The position numbers and the translations under genes are program-made. This document shows, piece after piece, positions 26,967 to 39,000 of a DNA stretch of 64,000 bases (position 1 is the first letter of the stretch; each line of letters starts with the position of its first letter). Source of the stretch: Pomacea canaliculata (lineage: Eukaryota; Mollusca; Gastropoda; Architaenioglossa; Ampullariidae). Location: positions 981,501 to 1,045,500 of the forward strand of contig NC_037598.1 of NCBI RefSeq assembly GCF_003073045.1. Reading direction: 5' to 3'. Below the pieces are notes generated by a model that saw only the letters and a list, made by a program, of their open reading frames with translations, was not told the origin of the DNA and made no database searches.

Positions 26967-29900
26967 CTATGGCAGACACAGGGTCACCAGAAGTGTGATG
27001 ATGCTGCCGGTGAGGAGCCAGGAGGACACAGACTGGGGAGCAACTCCGTCTGGTAAAAGTACAAACAGTAAAAGTTTAAGTAAAGAAGTTTTTTGAGAGT
27101 GATATTCTATGCTATGAATAAGCACATCAAAACATAATAAAACATATATACTATACACACACTAGATTTTTTACATGATTATGGTGGAGCGAGAGTAGGT
27201 GGGGGTTAAAGATGTCTCTGATACGATCTTGTAAAATTTACAGCTAATATGTATGTAATATGTATATTCCTGTTGTTGACAGTTGCATGCATATTATTCC
27301 GAGAATAAGACCAAAAGAAATATTTATTTCTCGTTCGTTAAAAACAATGAGAACAAAGATAGATGACAAATCCTGTGGTTGGTGAAAATAGAAATTGATG
27401 AATGACATGGACGTTAAATGTTTATACATATGATACTTACTACACAAGCCAGTCGTGAGTGCAGTGTAGCCGCTGTTGCACGTGCAGGTCGTGGTGGAGG
27501 AGGAGGTGGAGCAGGTCGACTGTGAAACACAGTTAGTGGACCCAGAAGTACAAGCGGCTCCAGCTTTGATCTCTAAAAACACAAACATGCGCACAAAACT
27601 TGGTCTTTATTTTTGTCTATAAATTGATAATGAAGAAAATATGCTTGTAGCTACAAATTTCGCATTCCACCTTATATAACCCGCACGTGGCTTTGTATTT
27701 AAGATAGTAAAGATAAACACAAATATTTTATGGAATTTATTGATATTTATAATCAATGGATAAAATATTGGCATGTTCAACTATGTAGAACATTGACTGT
27801 CCTCCTTTTATTTACTCAAGGAAAGTTTTTTTTTTTGGTTGTGTGAAACGACGAATAACCAATCTTTATCTTTATAATTAATTTTTGTTTTAATTTTGTG
27901 TAAAGTAATTAACGATAAAAGCAGAAGAAATACGAGGTTACCAAAATGGGAAAATATAATAAAAGATGTAAACATTTTGAAAAGCTGTGAGCAATTATGA
28001 GAAAGTAATTAAGGGTTAATTAGGTGAAGTAGAGAGCGAATAATTACTACATATAAACACAATGAAATATCGTTCTAGCAGTTTCTTCAAAGGAAAACGA
28101 AGAAAAAAACCGAACTACTCACTGCACACCGATGATTCGCAGACTGAAGTGGTGTCAGTGCAGGTGCCATCTGATTTGCAAGCTGCACCAACAGCTCCGT
28201 TTACAACTGTCAACAAACATTTTTATCAGATATTCAACAATTTCTCTACTTTTCTAATTGTAACAATCAAACAAGTCAGCTGCATCAAGTATGTTGATGT
28301 ATTACCTCTACTTGATGTTCTGAACGGAGTTTTCGCATCTTTCATTTGAATAAAGTTCTGTTCTGTGTTTATATATATATTTATACCAATATATTTTGAT
28401 ATTGATTGCAGCCATTTGAAACCGTTGCCCGGCTTGTGGTCGGTATGATAATGTAGGGCGAAGCATACTTCACCTTGTAGACACACCTGCTAAATGTTGA
28501 GATGTTGACAGAGAGAGGGCGAGATCGGCAAAACAAGGTGGCTTTTAAATAAGTGATGTGTCTAAAATCTCACATTGAAATGATTGCAAGAATTACCATG
28601 ACCTGTTACCTCCCCTATGATTCTTGTCTTCCTATCATTCCTACCTATGATTCCTGTCTTTTACCACACATCAAGTAAACAATGTCGGCTTGACAAAGAT
28701 TCCATGGTAAAAAAGCACAGTCCATTATACTCTTGCCTCAGCAAACTGATGTATGGCCAGTGTACACAGACATAATGGCAAAACACACTCAACCTGCTTA
28801 AAATGATCTCATGACCGGAGCACCGAGGTTCTGTTGTGTGTACAGAGCAAACATGATCTTTAGGAACACTGACCTAGTACTTAAAGAGATATTAAAAGAA
28901 AAATACTAAGAGCAAGTCACACAAAGATAATGGCAGTCCCCTTTCTATCGGTCCTGTGAAGTGTTAGAGACCATATTCTCGGGATAAGCTTTTAGTAAGA
29001 CCGGTTCCCATCTCCGATGACTCATTGTCCTACCTTCTCCAATCCTCTATGGAGTCAGTACCCTATCCACTGATGGGTTATCTAGAAGAATTTTGCTGAG
29101 CTATAAAAATATCTATCTGTTATCTACTCACTTCCCTTGTGGAAGTAAAGGCTCAGATAACTAAAATGGACATAAAGCTGGAGACTTCTTTGTAATTTGC
29201 GTGTGTGGGTAGATACTTGTGTGAATGTACATGTAAAAGAGCGACAGTCATTGCTATCATTATTGTCAATACGACAAAATAGGTTTGTTATGTAATAAAG
29301 GTCTTGACTTCAATCATTTCAATACGTAAAGCAGATACTGCCGATACTGGGCATAGGCAGCAGTTTACACACACTTTAGAAAACTTTCCGAAAATTCAGA
29401 CATGGAAGGTTATATTTAATACTTTTTTTCTTTAAACAGCGTTCACTGTGTTGAAAGACAATGACAACAAAACCATTGTTTGGAGAAAACAGACGCTGAT
29501 GAAAGACCGAGACGGGTACATGAGATACGTACGACACAAGCCAGTGGATCCTGCAGTGTACCCGGTACCGCACGTGCACTTGTCGCTGGTGCAGGTCGAC
29601 TGGGAAACACAGTCAGCGTTAGCAGCACAGGTGTCTCCAGCTTTGATCTCTAAAATACAAGTGTACATAAATATACAATATATATATATATATTCTTGGC
29701 TATGTGTTGAATATGAAGAAAAAAGTGTTTTAGTCTTAGTCTATTGCTGTAAACTTACTTTGCTTTCTACCTTATATAGCCCGCACGCTTTTTTATAATT
29801 ATCTATGTATAAATAAGTGAAGGAACCAGTCAATAAATATCAAATGTAGACCTAAGGAGTATTATTCCTCTTACCTCATTCTTTAAAGTCAAACGAGGAA

Positions 29901-31643
29901 GAGAAGCGAGCTACTTACTGCAGGTTGATGATTCGCATACAAGGGGAGAAGCGCAGGCACTTGATGTGCAAGACCCGCCTGTGGCAACTGTCAAGAAACA
30001 TTTTGAGATTCTTGTTAAATGATTATTTTATTTGTTAAGCAAGAAATTTTTTTTTCATGGGATAAAACAGCAACAGGTGTATAGCTGCTATGTCTGATTT
30101 TTTATGAACTACTTGTTTTTCTCAGACTTTGTTCCCATCCGCCTTTCCTTTCTCCCATCCCATGTGTTATTGCTTTTTTATGGCTCTTTGTGTTTTTAAT
30201 TTATTTCTTTGGGTTTTTTTATTGAGCAGTGTGTAGGACTTTCAACTTAATTTCTCTACTTTTCGATTTTCAACAGTCAAAGAAGGGAGATGCTTCAGCT
30301 GTGTTCATATGTTACCCCCACCTGTTGCCCATATTATTTGTATATGTAGATTATCTTTTAATTACTACAGTAAAAACATATAATACCAATTCCCTTTCTG
30401 TAGCTCTTGTTACTTAGTTTTATATTATTGGCGCATGTGGGTACATTGCCAAAATTGTTGTTAACACATCAATTTAAATAGGGGGTAACTATTTTAAATA
30501 CAAAAATATACTTACTGCATGTTGTGCCAGACTGAGCGTATCCAGTTACACACTTACACACGGATGAGCGACATTCGGAGTTAGCATTCGTAGTAGTGCA
30601 GTCTGTTGTAGCGGTGCAGGTCCCTCCCAGTGCAACTGCATCAGCTGCTCACACATTTCAAAACCCAGGACATGGATCATCTCTATCTCTCTTTCTACCT
30701 CCGTTCATAAACAAGGTGGGTGTGTGACTAAATTACTTTTATACGCGGTCTCTAAGCCAACATTTATTTTGTAAACTGATTCGCATATATTTACAAGTTT
30801 TTGCTTATTTTTATTTTCTGCATGAATTGATGGCATATATGCTAAAACTCTTGTCTTCACGGTGACGGGTATCTCTCTTTTGGTGAGACACCGGAAGCAG
30901 AGTACCTGTTATCATCATACTCTGAAATAAATGAATGCTTTGCACACTTTCTCTTTTATGCGCTGAGCGCTGATTATACATATAGTCTCAATGTGCAGAC
31001 GACTGACTCATGCAAATGGCAACAGTACCGACGTCAGAGCGCACACGGACGGCTTTCTTTCCAAACTTGACTTTACATCCCTAGTACCCACGCTAGTACC
31101 CTTATAAACACCTGGCAATAAAAGCATCTACTCCTCTTTTCTTTGGTAGATTATCTTTCGACTTCTTCCTGAAGCCAATCATACCTCATATCATAATTTT
31201 ATATCAGACTCAAACCCTAACGCTAATCAAAACTCTACACAAATAATAACACTAAATTATACAGCAATCTTAAATATACACCTGGCTGTAACGAGCTCAA
31301 AAAAAGCAAAACGTACACATGTATTAAAGAAATATTATATGATCATGATACAGATTAAAAATACTATTTTAGAATAAAGTCAGCCTCTGTTATTATTACG
31401 CTACAGTAAGTTCATAAAAAACAGCCTCTAATGCTGTATCATATTTACTATAGTAATAGCTCACCTCGGTAAGAACAGAGAAATCCCAGCCCCACCAAGC
31501 TGCGAGCAACAGGTTACAAAGTTCTACAGTCAATGTGAGCCTCAGACAACATCCAAGTGACTAAAGTATAAGATAATTATACAGGGCCACTCACCAGCCG
31601 CAAGAAGACAGGAGAAGACAGTCACTAGGAGTATCGCCTGCAT
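26967..31643 (-). CDS. Secreted, probably GPI-anchored EB/EGF-like cysteine-rich protein, copy B
   Basis: Seven exons join in one frame: 31643-31595, 30644-30516, 29987-29919, 29649-29533, 28206-28123, 27572-27441 and 27049-26967. They total 663 nt (220 residues plus stop), and all introns are phase 1. The signal peptide MQAILLVTVFSCLLAA is identical to that of copy A. Exon 2 adds a six-Cys module (ending CVTGYAQSGTTC) that copy A lacks. Two pairs of a four-Cys plus a KIKAG six-Cys module follow. The C-terminal tail ends SIITLLVTLCLP and differs from copy A only slightly, so GPI attachment is again likely. One six-Cys module (exon 6) has a Ser/Thr-rich loop from a run of TCC/ACC codons. Symmetrical phase-1 exons allow modules to be gained or lost without breaking the frame, which would explain the A/B difference. 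The function is unknown. Confidence 0.86.
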
Positions 31644-31704
31644 TGTCCTTGTCTTTCTCTTGCTTGATGTCGCCCGGCGCTGACTGTCTTTGGGGTGGAG
31701 CTTG

Positions 31705-31805
31705 GTGGTCTTTTATTTCCTCCACCATAGTAACTACACATGTTGACACACACTGTAACCATGGTGGGTTGCTATGTGTTTGTGTGAAGCTCTGCCGATT
31801 GGTCA
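31705..31805 (-). promoter_or_regulatory. Core promoter of copy B
   Basis: The minus strand carries the TATA-like AAATAAAA (31711-31718), the CCAAT box (31798-31802) and the GTCAGCGCCGGGCGACATC block near the start of transcription. The sequence is nearly identical to that of copy A from the ATG out to the CCAAT box. Confidence 0.6.
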
Positions 31806-32324
31806 AGTCTTCAGCAAACTATAGCACCACACGTTTGGCAATGTCAACGAATGCTTTGAGTGAGAATTGGTTTATTATTTATTTCTAGATTACTCATTTA
31901 TGCCTTCTGAAAGATATACTGTATCTTTTTTTTTCTTTTGGATGTGCCACCTGCTTAAACTTCATCTTTGTTTTAAATGGCACTATTCCACTTGCTATGT
32001 AAACATAAAAGATAAATACCAGGCTGACACTAAGCACTGCAGACTCTCTGTGAAATAAAATATTTCTCCTCTTCTCGCTCTATCGCTACAGAAGAAAAAT
32101 CTACTTTTCAAACTCTTTCTCTCTCCATGACTAATAGTGCTGTGTTTACATTTTTACGGCTTTTGAATTAATGTTAAGAAAAAAGCCGAGGACCATCTTA
32201 GAAAGTGAGTCCCGTAAGCCAGCAATATCTATTATGTAATAAGGAGAATAAATAGTTTAAATGTTGTCTGTAAAATGTTAATTTGTACATCTTTTTACCT
32301 CGCTTATTAATTTCCTCAGATTTT

Positions 32325-32500
32325 TTAGCTGGTTGCCAAAATATTGCGAGTTACAGACTTTATTATCAAAGAGACTGCGACGCTAGAACTCGAACCAGGT
32401 ATCCTCTGTGCTCGAACCACGTGACACAAACACCACAGGAAATGGTTTGCACAACGAACCTGACGACACACCACGAGGACCACACACGAGGACACATGTA
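32325..32500 (-). repeat. tRNA-derived SINE-like repeat, copy 2
   Basis: This is the counterpart in duplication B of 16345-16510, sharing the block with TTTTAGCTGGTTGCC followed by CTCGAACCA. It has an internal partial repeat of the CTCGAACCA block. Confidence 0.5.
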
Positions 32501-33433
32501 CCTTAACACCACCTGAGAATTTTTTTAAAATGTGAAAGCTACTTTAACCTACTTCATCATATCAATAGGTCTAAAGCGTCCGGCCACCGGATACTGTCCT
32601 CTCGAGTTCAACACACACACGCTCTGTAAACAAAGATTTGTCCAATCTCTGTTGATAGAGACATGTGAGTGTTTACTCACACAGCACTTGGCAGCAGGGG
32701 CCCGGAAAGGTGATTAAAGTCAGCTTAGTACAGTTTCACATTTTGTGCAAATTAAACTAAGAGAAAAACACAGTATTGAGTTAAAGTAGAAGTGATAAAT
32801 GGCCTTAGAATACATTGTAATTAATGTAACCCAAGAAGTACAGTCCCGACTAAGAAAAAAAAATTCAAATGCTTTTCATTAACTCATCCCTCAAAACAGA
32901 ACAGAACCAGTGAGTAGTATCTGCTAAAAACAATGGGAAAATGAGTGACAAATATATGGATAGAATACTATATATTCGTTGCTATGGGTGCAACATTTTT
33001 GTGATGTATGACAAACCATGAAAGACTTATTGCACGATAGCATGGTTGTAAGCAAGATGACTCTTTCCTTCCAAAACACAAGGCGACAGCACATCTTTCA
33101 ATATATTTGTACTACTTTCGATCAAATGCGATTTGTGTAAAGAGTAGCAAACAAAAAGCCCTTTAAATAAACAAAGGGAATTGAACATATGCAAACTGAT
33201 CTTCTATTTTGTGGTGCTCTAACTATTCTCACCATCAACACTACCTTTTGTAGCCCTTACTACTACTTCAGCTGCCTCCTTAAAGAATTTTCAACAGTGA
33301 GACCTATCCTCTCTACCTCCCTCCCCATTATCTATGGTCAAGAGTCAATGGACTAAAACCTGTGTAATCAAATAAGTAGATGAGGTCCAACTCCGTTTGG
33401 TAACCAGTTGACTTCTACCTTCACAGTGTGAGT

Positions 33434-33442
33434 GCGGGAGAG
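33434..33442 (+). repeat. Target-site duplication, left copy
   Basis: GCGGGAGAG is repeated exactly at 34211-34219 on the other side of the MULE. The unoccupied paralogous site in copy A reads GCGGGAGAA at about 18047-18055. Confidence 0.85.
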
Positions 33443-34210
33443 GGTGTCCAGTCACTTAATCCCCAGACACTTCATCCCCGACACTTAATGCCCGACACTT
33501 CATCCCCTAGACTTTTAATCCCCAGACACTTCATCCCCGACACTTAATCCCTTACACTTCATCCCCGACACTTAATCCCCAGACACTTAATCCTTATAGA
33601 TCATGTGCAACCTATAATAGATTGTTGGATGCAGTTAGAGAGCTCATGCCTAATGCAGCTCCAGAGACAATATATAGTAACAGACTTAGAGAAAGCTGCG
33701 ATGACCGCTTTTAGTCATGTAAAGTAACGCTGAAGTCAAGCAGTATTACGCAAAGTCACTGAACTGGGGATGAGAAGTGACGACGAAGACGACGAGTGAC
33801 GTGGAATGGTCAGATGCCTCCCAGCACTTGCCTATGTACGTGAGGAAGACATTGTTGATTCCTTCGAATTGCTTGCAGAGTGAATGCCACAACATGATCG
33901 CATGCCGGAACTTCTATCCTACTTCAAGCATACGTATATACTGTATATATTGTTAAATAACATTAAATTTACTAGCTTATATGAACTTTAACTAATGTTG
34001 TAGATGTTCAAATGACGTTGAAGTTAATAACATGATTTGAATTTGAATTTCAATTAAATTTTTCGCTGGCTTCATAATATTTTTAGTTAAGGATTTAGTT
34101 TAGGGATTAAGTGTCTGGGGATTAAGTGCTTAGGGATTAAAAGTCTAGGGGATGAAGTGTCGGGGATTAAATGTCGGGGATGAAGTGTCGGGATTAAGTG
34201 ACTGGGAACC
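33443..34210 (+). mobile_element. Decayed Mutator-like (MULE) DNA transposon with transposase remnant
   Basis: The 768-bp element has inverted ends: GGTGTCCAGTCACTTAATCC on the left, and GGTTCCCAGTCACTTAATCC reading inward from the right. Each terminal repeat of about 140 bp is an array of 13-15 bp units (ACACTTCATCCCCG/ACACTTAATCCCC). A perfect 9-bp direct repeat, GCGGGAGAG, flanks it at 33434-33442 and 34211-34219, as expected for MULEs. The interior keeps transposase C-terminal pieces on the plus strand: VTDLEKAAMTAF (around 33680), QAVLRKVTELGMRS (about 33740-33780), and a last piece with LPALAYVREEDIVDSFELL, a stop, then MPELLSYFKHTYI. These match the conserved second-Asp and C-terminal regions of MULE transposases but lie in different frames with stops, so the element cannot move itself. 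Confidence 0.88.
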
Positions 34211-34499
34211 GCGGGAGAGATACCAGTGTACCTTGTAGGTGCTTTAACCTGCTGTCAAGTGGCCCACGTACCTCAAAATCCTGTTTCTTCTATATTTGTC
34301 AATATTTTATTAGCTTAAGTGAAGTGACCCTAGTCACTGTCAAACAGGACTGTGGGACCTGATATTTTGCGGTGGCGGGCAACATGTTGGTACCAGCCGG
34401 CGACCTACCTGACAACTGAGACACAGCCATGCACCTCCCCGAGCAGGTGTCTGCATTTGCGCAATACTTTCTCCTGTTTCTTATACGTTTATAAGTCCG

Positions 34500-35140
34500 G
34501 TAGGAATCGTCCGGGGGATAGAAAAAGAACCATAAATGCTCGAAAGTGCAAACAGAAACGGAGATAAATTAAACCCTCATAGTCAGGTCACTCACTGCGC
34601 ACCCTGCTACCCTCTAGTGGTTGTGAAGCTCACCCTTTCCTGTGTTTGCTGAGGAGGTTTGTTGAATATCAGCTTACAGAAAGGCTGCGATTTTTACTTG
34701 AACAAGATTTTAAGTGACTGTGAGCAAAACAATGAAACTCTCTCCCCTTCCATATCCTCCACTTATCTCCCATTGAATGTTTACAGTGCACTGAAGACAC
34801 ACCTCGTCCTTAAACATTATTTTTTCGTGTCACTACTCGTGTCATAGCAACATTGAAATGCTCTAACTTCCTCTTGAAATGTGTTGTTCTTTCTGATAAA
34901 TTTATATATTTTTGTAAATAATTGTCAATTAATTTTGAAATCGACAAGCTGTTCAATATTTAAAAATAGGAAGCCAATAAAAAATAGTACCAGTAAATTA
35001 AAATGTAATATCATAATTATTTCCAAAGTTTAGAGAGACGAATAAAGAGTTGTAATGAAAATAACAAAGTACTTCGACGAGAAATAAATAAAATAATTAT
35101 TGTTATTGAACAGTACGTGGACTTGATCAGTCAGCCAAGC
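34500..35140. other. AT-rich spacer between copy B flank and protease
   Basis: No gene or recognisable element is seen in this stretch before the CA microsatellite. Confidence 0.5.
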
Positions 35141-35146
35141 ACACAC

Positions 35147-35150
<4 letters not shown>

Positions 35151-35232
<82 letters not shown>
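35151..35232. repeat. CA dinucleotide microsatellite
   Basis: About 41 uninterrupted CA units. The array continues imperfectly up to the hAT-type element that starts at 35248. Confidence 0.95.
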
Positions 35233-35234
<2 letters not shown>

Positions 35235-35247
35235 ACACACACGCAAC

Positions 35248-35503
35248 CAGGGCCGTGCTTAGGGGCAGGCGGACGAGGCATCTGCCTAGGGCCCCGCGCT
35301 TCAAGGGGCCCCGCGCTTTTGATTGATATGGTAACTAGGCATATGGAAGTGTAGTCAGCCGTATCACATTCTCGCTGGACGCGCTTGGAGACAGAAGGCT
35401 GCTGGACACCGAGGATTTATCGCGCATGAACCGTGTGATCGTGGCGCGAGGGCCCCGCACATGCCCTTTGCCTCGGGCCCCGCGGGGGCTAAGAACGGGC
35501 CTG
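35248..35503. mobile_element. hAT-type MITE
   Basis: The 256-bp element begins CAGGGCCGTGCTTAGGGGC and ends with the inverted counterpart (CAGGCCCGTTCTTAGCCCC read from the right). A perfect 8-bp target duplication, CACGCAAC, flanks it at 35240-35247 and 35504-35511. CAGGG-type ends and an 8-bp duplication are hallmarks of the hAT superfamily. The interior is GC-rich with no coding remnant. It inserted at the edge of the CA repeat. Confidence 0.85.
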
Positions 35504-35789
35504 CACGCAACACACACATAACACACACCATCCATATCTCTCTTTATCAATAAGACCTTTTTTTTCTCTTTCCATGCTCATTTAGAGTAATATTTCCTTT
35601 ATTCCTTTCAATGTACTTGCTAAATACGATTGTGGTTATAATAATCAAGACGCGAGGGTTTCATTGGCAAGGTAGCAGACGTCGTCTCCACTGAGCCTTG
35701 TCGCCATGGTTGTTGTGTAAACACATGTTCATCTCTACTAGTAACTGTGCTTTTATTCGTCGTTGCTGTTAGAGCTCCTACAGTTGCTA

Positions 35790-35982
35790 CTATTGCTGCT
35801 GTTCCTGCTGCTGAATGGTCCTGTACACCCAGTTCATGAAAGGCGCCATGCGGGTGAAGACACTCGGGTACCCGGTGATGTTGCAGTCTTCAGTACCCCA
35901 AGAGACCACCCCACCGAGATACCAACGCCCGTCCAGCCAGCAAGAAAGGGGTCCACCAGAGTCACCCTATCAAATAAAACAG

Positions 35983-36029
<47 letters not shown>

Positions 36030-39000
36030 GTCATAGTCGTCGTCGTCGTCGTCATCATCATCATCGTCGTCGTCGTCGTCAGTAGTTACAGTCGACAAAG
36101 GTTGTCTCCGTCAGAAATCGTACGACTTACAGCACACGGCCCCCGGGTGCCGTCCCCAAAGCAGATCATGTCCGGCTCCAGCTCAGTGCCCCACATGTCG
36201 CCGCACTCCTCGCTGTCCACAAGGACTCCGTCCACCTGTCTGAGCACCTGTGTGTCGTGTGTCGCGTCTGCAACAGGTGAGACATTCAACATAAGCTCTG
36301 TTTACACACTCCATTGAATGACAGTGATATGAACGACTCGGCAAAGTCCTACAGTACACATCTGACACTTAATTTTCGCAAGATTCTCATGTGTTTAATA
36401 TTCTACGCCCATTATTCTTTTATTCCGAAGCTAAATGTGGGTCAAGTTCTGACCAGCCTTGTGCTGTGCATGTCTGTAATTTATAGAATGTTATAGTTAC
36501 ACAAGCTTGATCAACATCAAACAACACCTGTTCTTTGCTCAACATAAAAGCAGACGCGGCTGGTCGCTCCATCAAGCGCTGATGCCATCCTGAGACCCGA
36601 GTCGGCACAAAGCTAGAAGTGTAAACTGTTAGGAATCACGTGACAGGACAACAGGTACAATAGGTGGAGGACCGTTTATTTTCGCTACTCTCAACCTACC
36701 CCGGGTGAATCCCCAGCCAGCTACCCAGCATTCGCCGCTGTGCTCCAGGACAGTCATGCGGAACTGTGAGTCCTGGTCACTGCTGTCAGTTGAGTTTTGA
36801 ACTCTGGCAGCCTCGCCAGCAGGCAGGCAGATGGGCTCCACCCGCGCATCTTCCGCCAGTTGTACGAGGGCCAAGTCATGTTTATAACGAGCGTATAAGG
36901 TGGTGGTCGAGTTGTCCTCCCCAGGCGCGCGAGACCTGTACCCAGGGTACTGCAGGTAACAAAAATTAGAATACGTGTAAGTGGGCAAATTTTATTTCAT
37001 CGTTTGTAACTTCAACTTATTCTCATTTGATAAGTACTTGATATTGCGAGTACCTGGCTATTATCAGTCGGTGGTATGTAGAGACTATATAAGTAAGGAA
37101 TTAAACATTTATTATATCTCACCAGAAAAAGCTTAAATAAGGGAAAAAAGATTCCTTTACAATGTAGGATAACAGAATCCGTTGTTGAAGTTACTCATGT
37201 TTATTCGACATAGCAGTTTGTTACACTTGACTAAATCATGCTCACTCACAATGAAAATATTCGCTATTTCGATGTCTCGTTCGTTCTCGTCCGATGTTAG
37301 GAGATTGTATTCACCCACCCGCATCCTCCACAGTCCAGGGGACGCAAACCTGTGACGTAGTAAACTCACACATAATTGAGCGTTTGTATTTCTGGTTGGA
37401 TGACAAGTCACATATATATGTTCTTTCTCTCTTCTTCTCTCTCTTTTCCTCTTTATTTCTCTCTCCTTTTCTCAGCGCTCACTCGCTCTAAGTTTCTGGT
37501 AACGAACAAGAAAAAAAGTTTCGAATTCTGCTATCTAGAAACATTTATGTTATTTCTTTCTTTTTTTTCTTTTTTTTCTTTTTTTTAAGAAAATTCTTCT
37601 CAGTTCTTGAAACCTTATTTAATCTATCTATCGAAAATTAAGGGCGACAATCCACCTAATGATATGGTTACGCACAGGTTGTCTCCCTTTCTAAAAGGTC
37701 GCGCACTGCTAAGCCAAGCCATGTCGCTTGTCTGTCCTAAGAAAAAGACTGGGCTTGTGTTTGTTTATGTGTACAGATTAGCTCAGCCTGTTGACTCACT
37801 GTTTAAAGCAGTGAGCAGCGGTCACCACCCAGCGCTGGGCAATGAGAGCCCCGGAGCACGCGTGAGCCCCTATCAGGGACCTGAGAGCCAGGAGCCAGGG
37901 CCAGGCACCGGGTGGGGAGACACTTCCTCCCACTATCCTCTTCCTCCGGCGAGTCCGGTTCATGGAACCACACTCGTCTAGTAAGAAAGAAAGGTAAACA
38001 AAAGAACAAAGGAAAAGAAAGATGGGTAATACTAACAGTAATATTTGCGTCCACAGTAGTTTTGTAATAAGCATTGTGTATACGTCTGTACCCTGACCTC
38101 CACCTTTAGGTAAACATCGACATTCATGTGCATGCACTAATAATTAGACTAACTAAAAAAATGTGTCTACATAATTCTCAAATCAAGTGAGCTTTCATTA
38201 GCAGTGCCTGTACATCTAATTGCATATATTAGTTGTTAATTGTGATAATTATGTTTTAATTATTGAGATGATTTACCCAAAGATGCTGCGCTGCTGGCTG
38301 CTTCTCCATTGTCGGATGGATATTCTACCCACGATGTGGATCCTTGTCCTGCTGTGGTTGTTGACACTGTAACCGGTGGTGTTGTTGTTTCTGGAGTCGT
38401 CTCTGTTGTCGTGGTGGTTGCTTCAGTGTTGATGGGTGCACCGCTATACGCTAGGCAACACCAACGGCAACCATCATGAATGACTTTATTGATTGTGGAC
38501 ATCTGCTTTATTTTATGAAATATTTCTTCTTTTCTTTTTCTTTCTGTTATGGAATATAATTTTAATAATAATAACCATTCATTTCTTTAAGTGCATGTTA
38601 AATTTTGAGTTTAATAAGCGAGACACTGATATTCATTCATTATTGAAGGGATGTCAGTTAAAGACCAACCGAATGGTTCAGGTGTGTGTAATGTCTCTAC
38701 TTTCCTTACCTGTGTCAGGTATGCAGCACTTGTGGTTGCTGTTGGCACACAGAGGGAGCCTCCATTTATGAACGATGTACCGCTCACACCCGGCGCCGCA
38801 CGCGCCCCCAAAATGGCGACACAGGTTCAAGGTTGCGATGACCCGCACTGATCAACACAAAATACAGACTCAACATGTAGCAAATGGTCAGTCAGTCCAC
38901 AGCTACTTTTAAAGTGATAAAAAAAACATAGCTTACGTGTTTCGAGTTTAATTAAAGAGACTGATCATATACTGAAGCGATGTTGGATTATTATTATTAT

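Larger units (their letters stand above)
26050..34500. repeat. Segmental duplication, copy B flank-to-flank
   Basis: This is the counterpart of 8600-18450. Shared blocks run from about 26070 (matching about 8640) to about 34450 (matching about 18430), and are interrupted by the Mutator-like element at 33443-34210. The left boundary falls about 300 nt after the end of the broken protease copy (about 25720), which marks the likely tandem-duplication junction. Confidence 0.7.

Noticed and set aside
33450..34205. CRISPR-like short repeats at 33450-33600 and 34090-34205
   Set aside because: The units are contiguous with no spacers, occur as inverted arrays at both ends of a transposon, and the DNA is animal.
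35834..36064. Poly-Met/Thr and poly-Ser frames
   Set aside because: They are translations of the ATC/GTC microsatellite running into the protease's last exon in the wrong frame.
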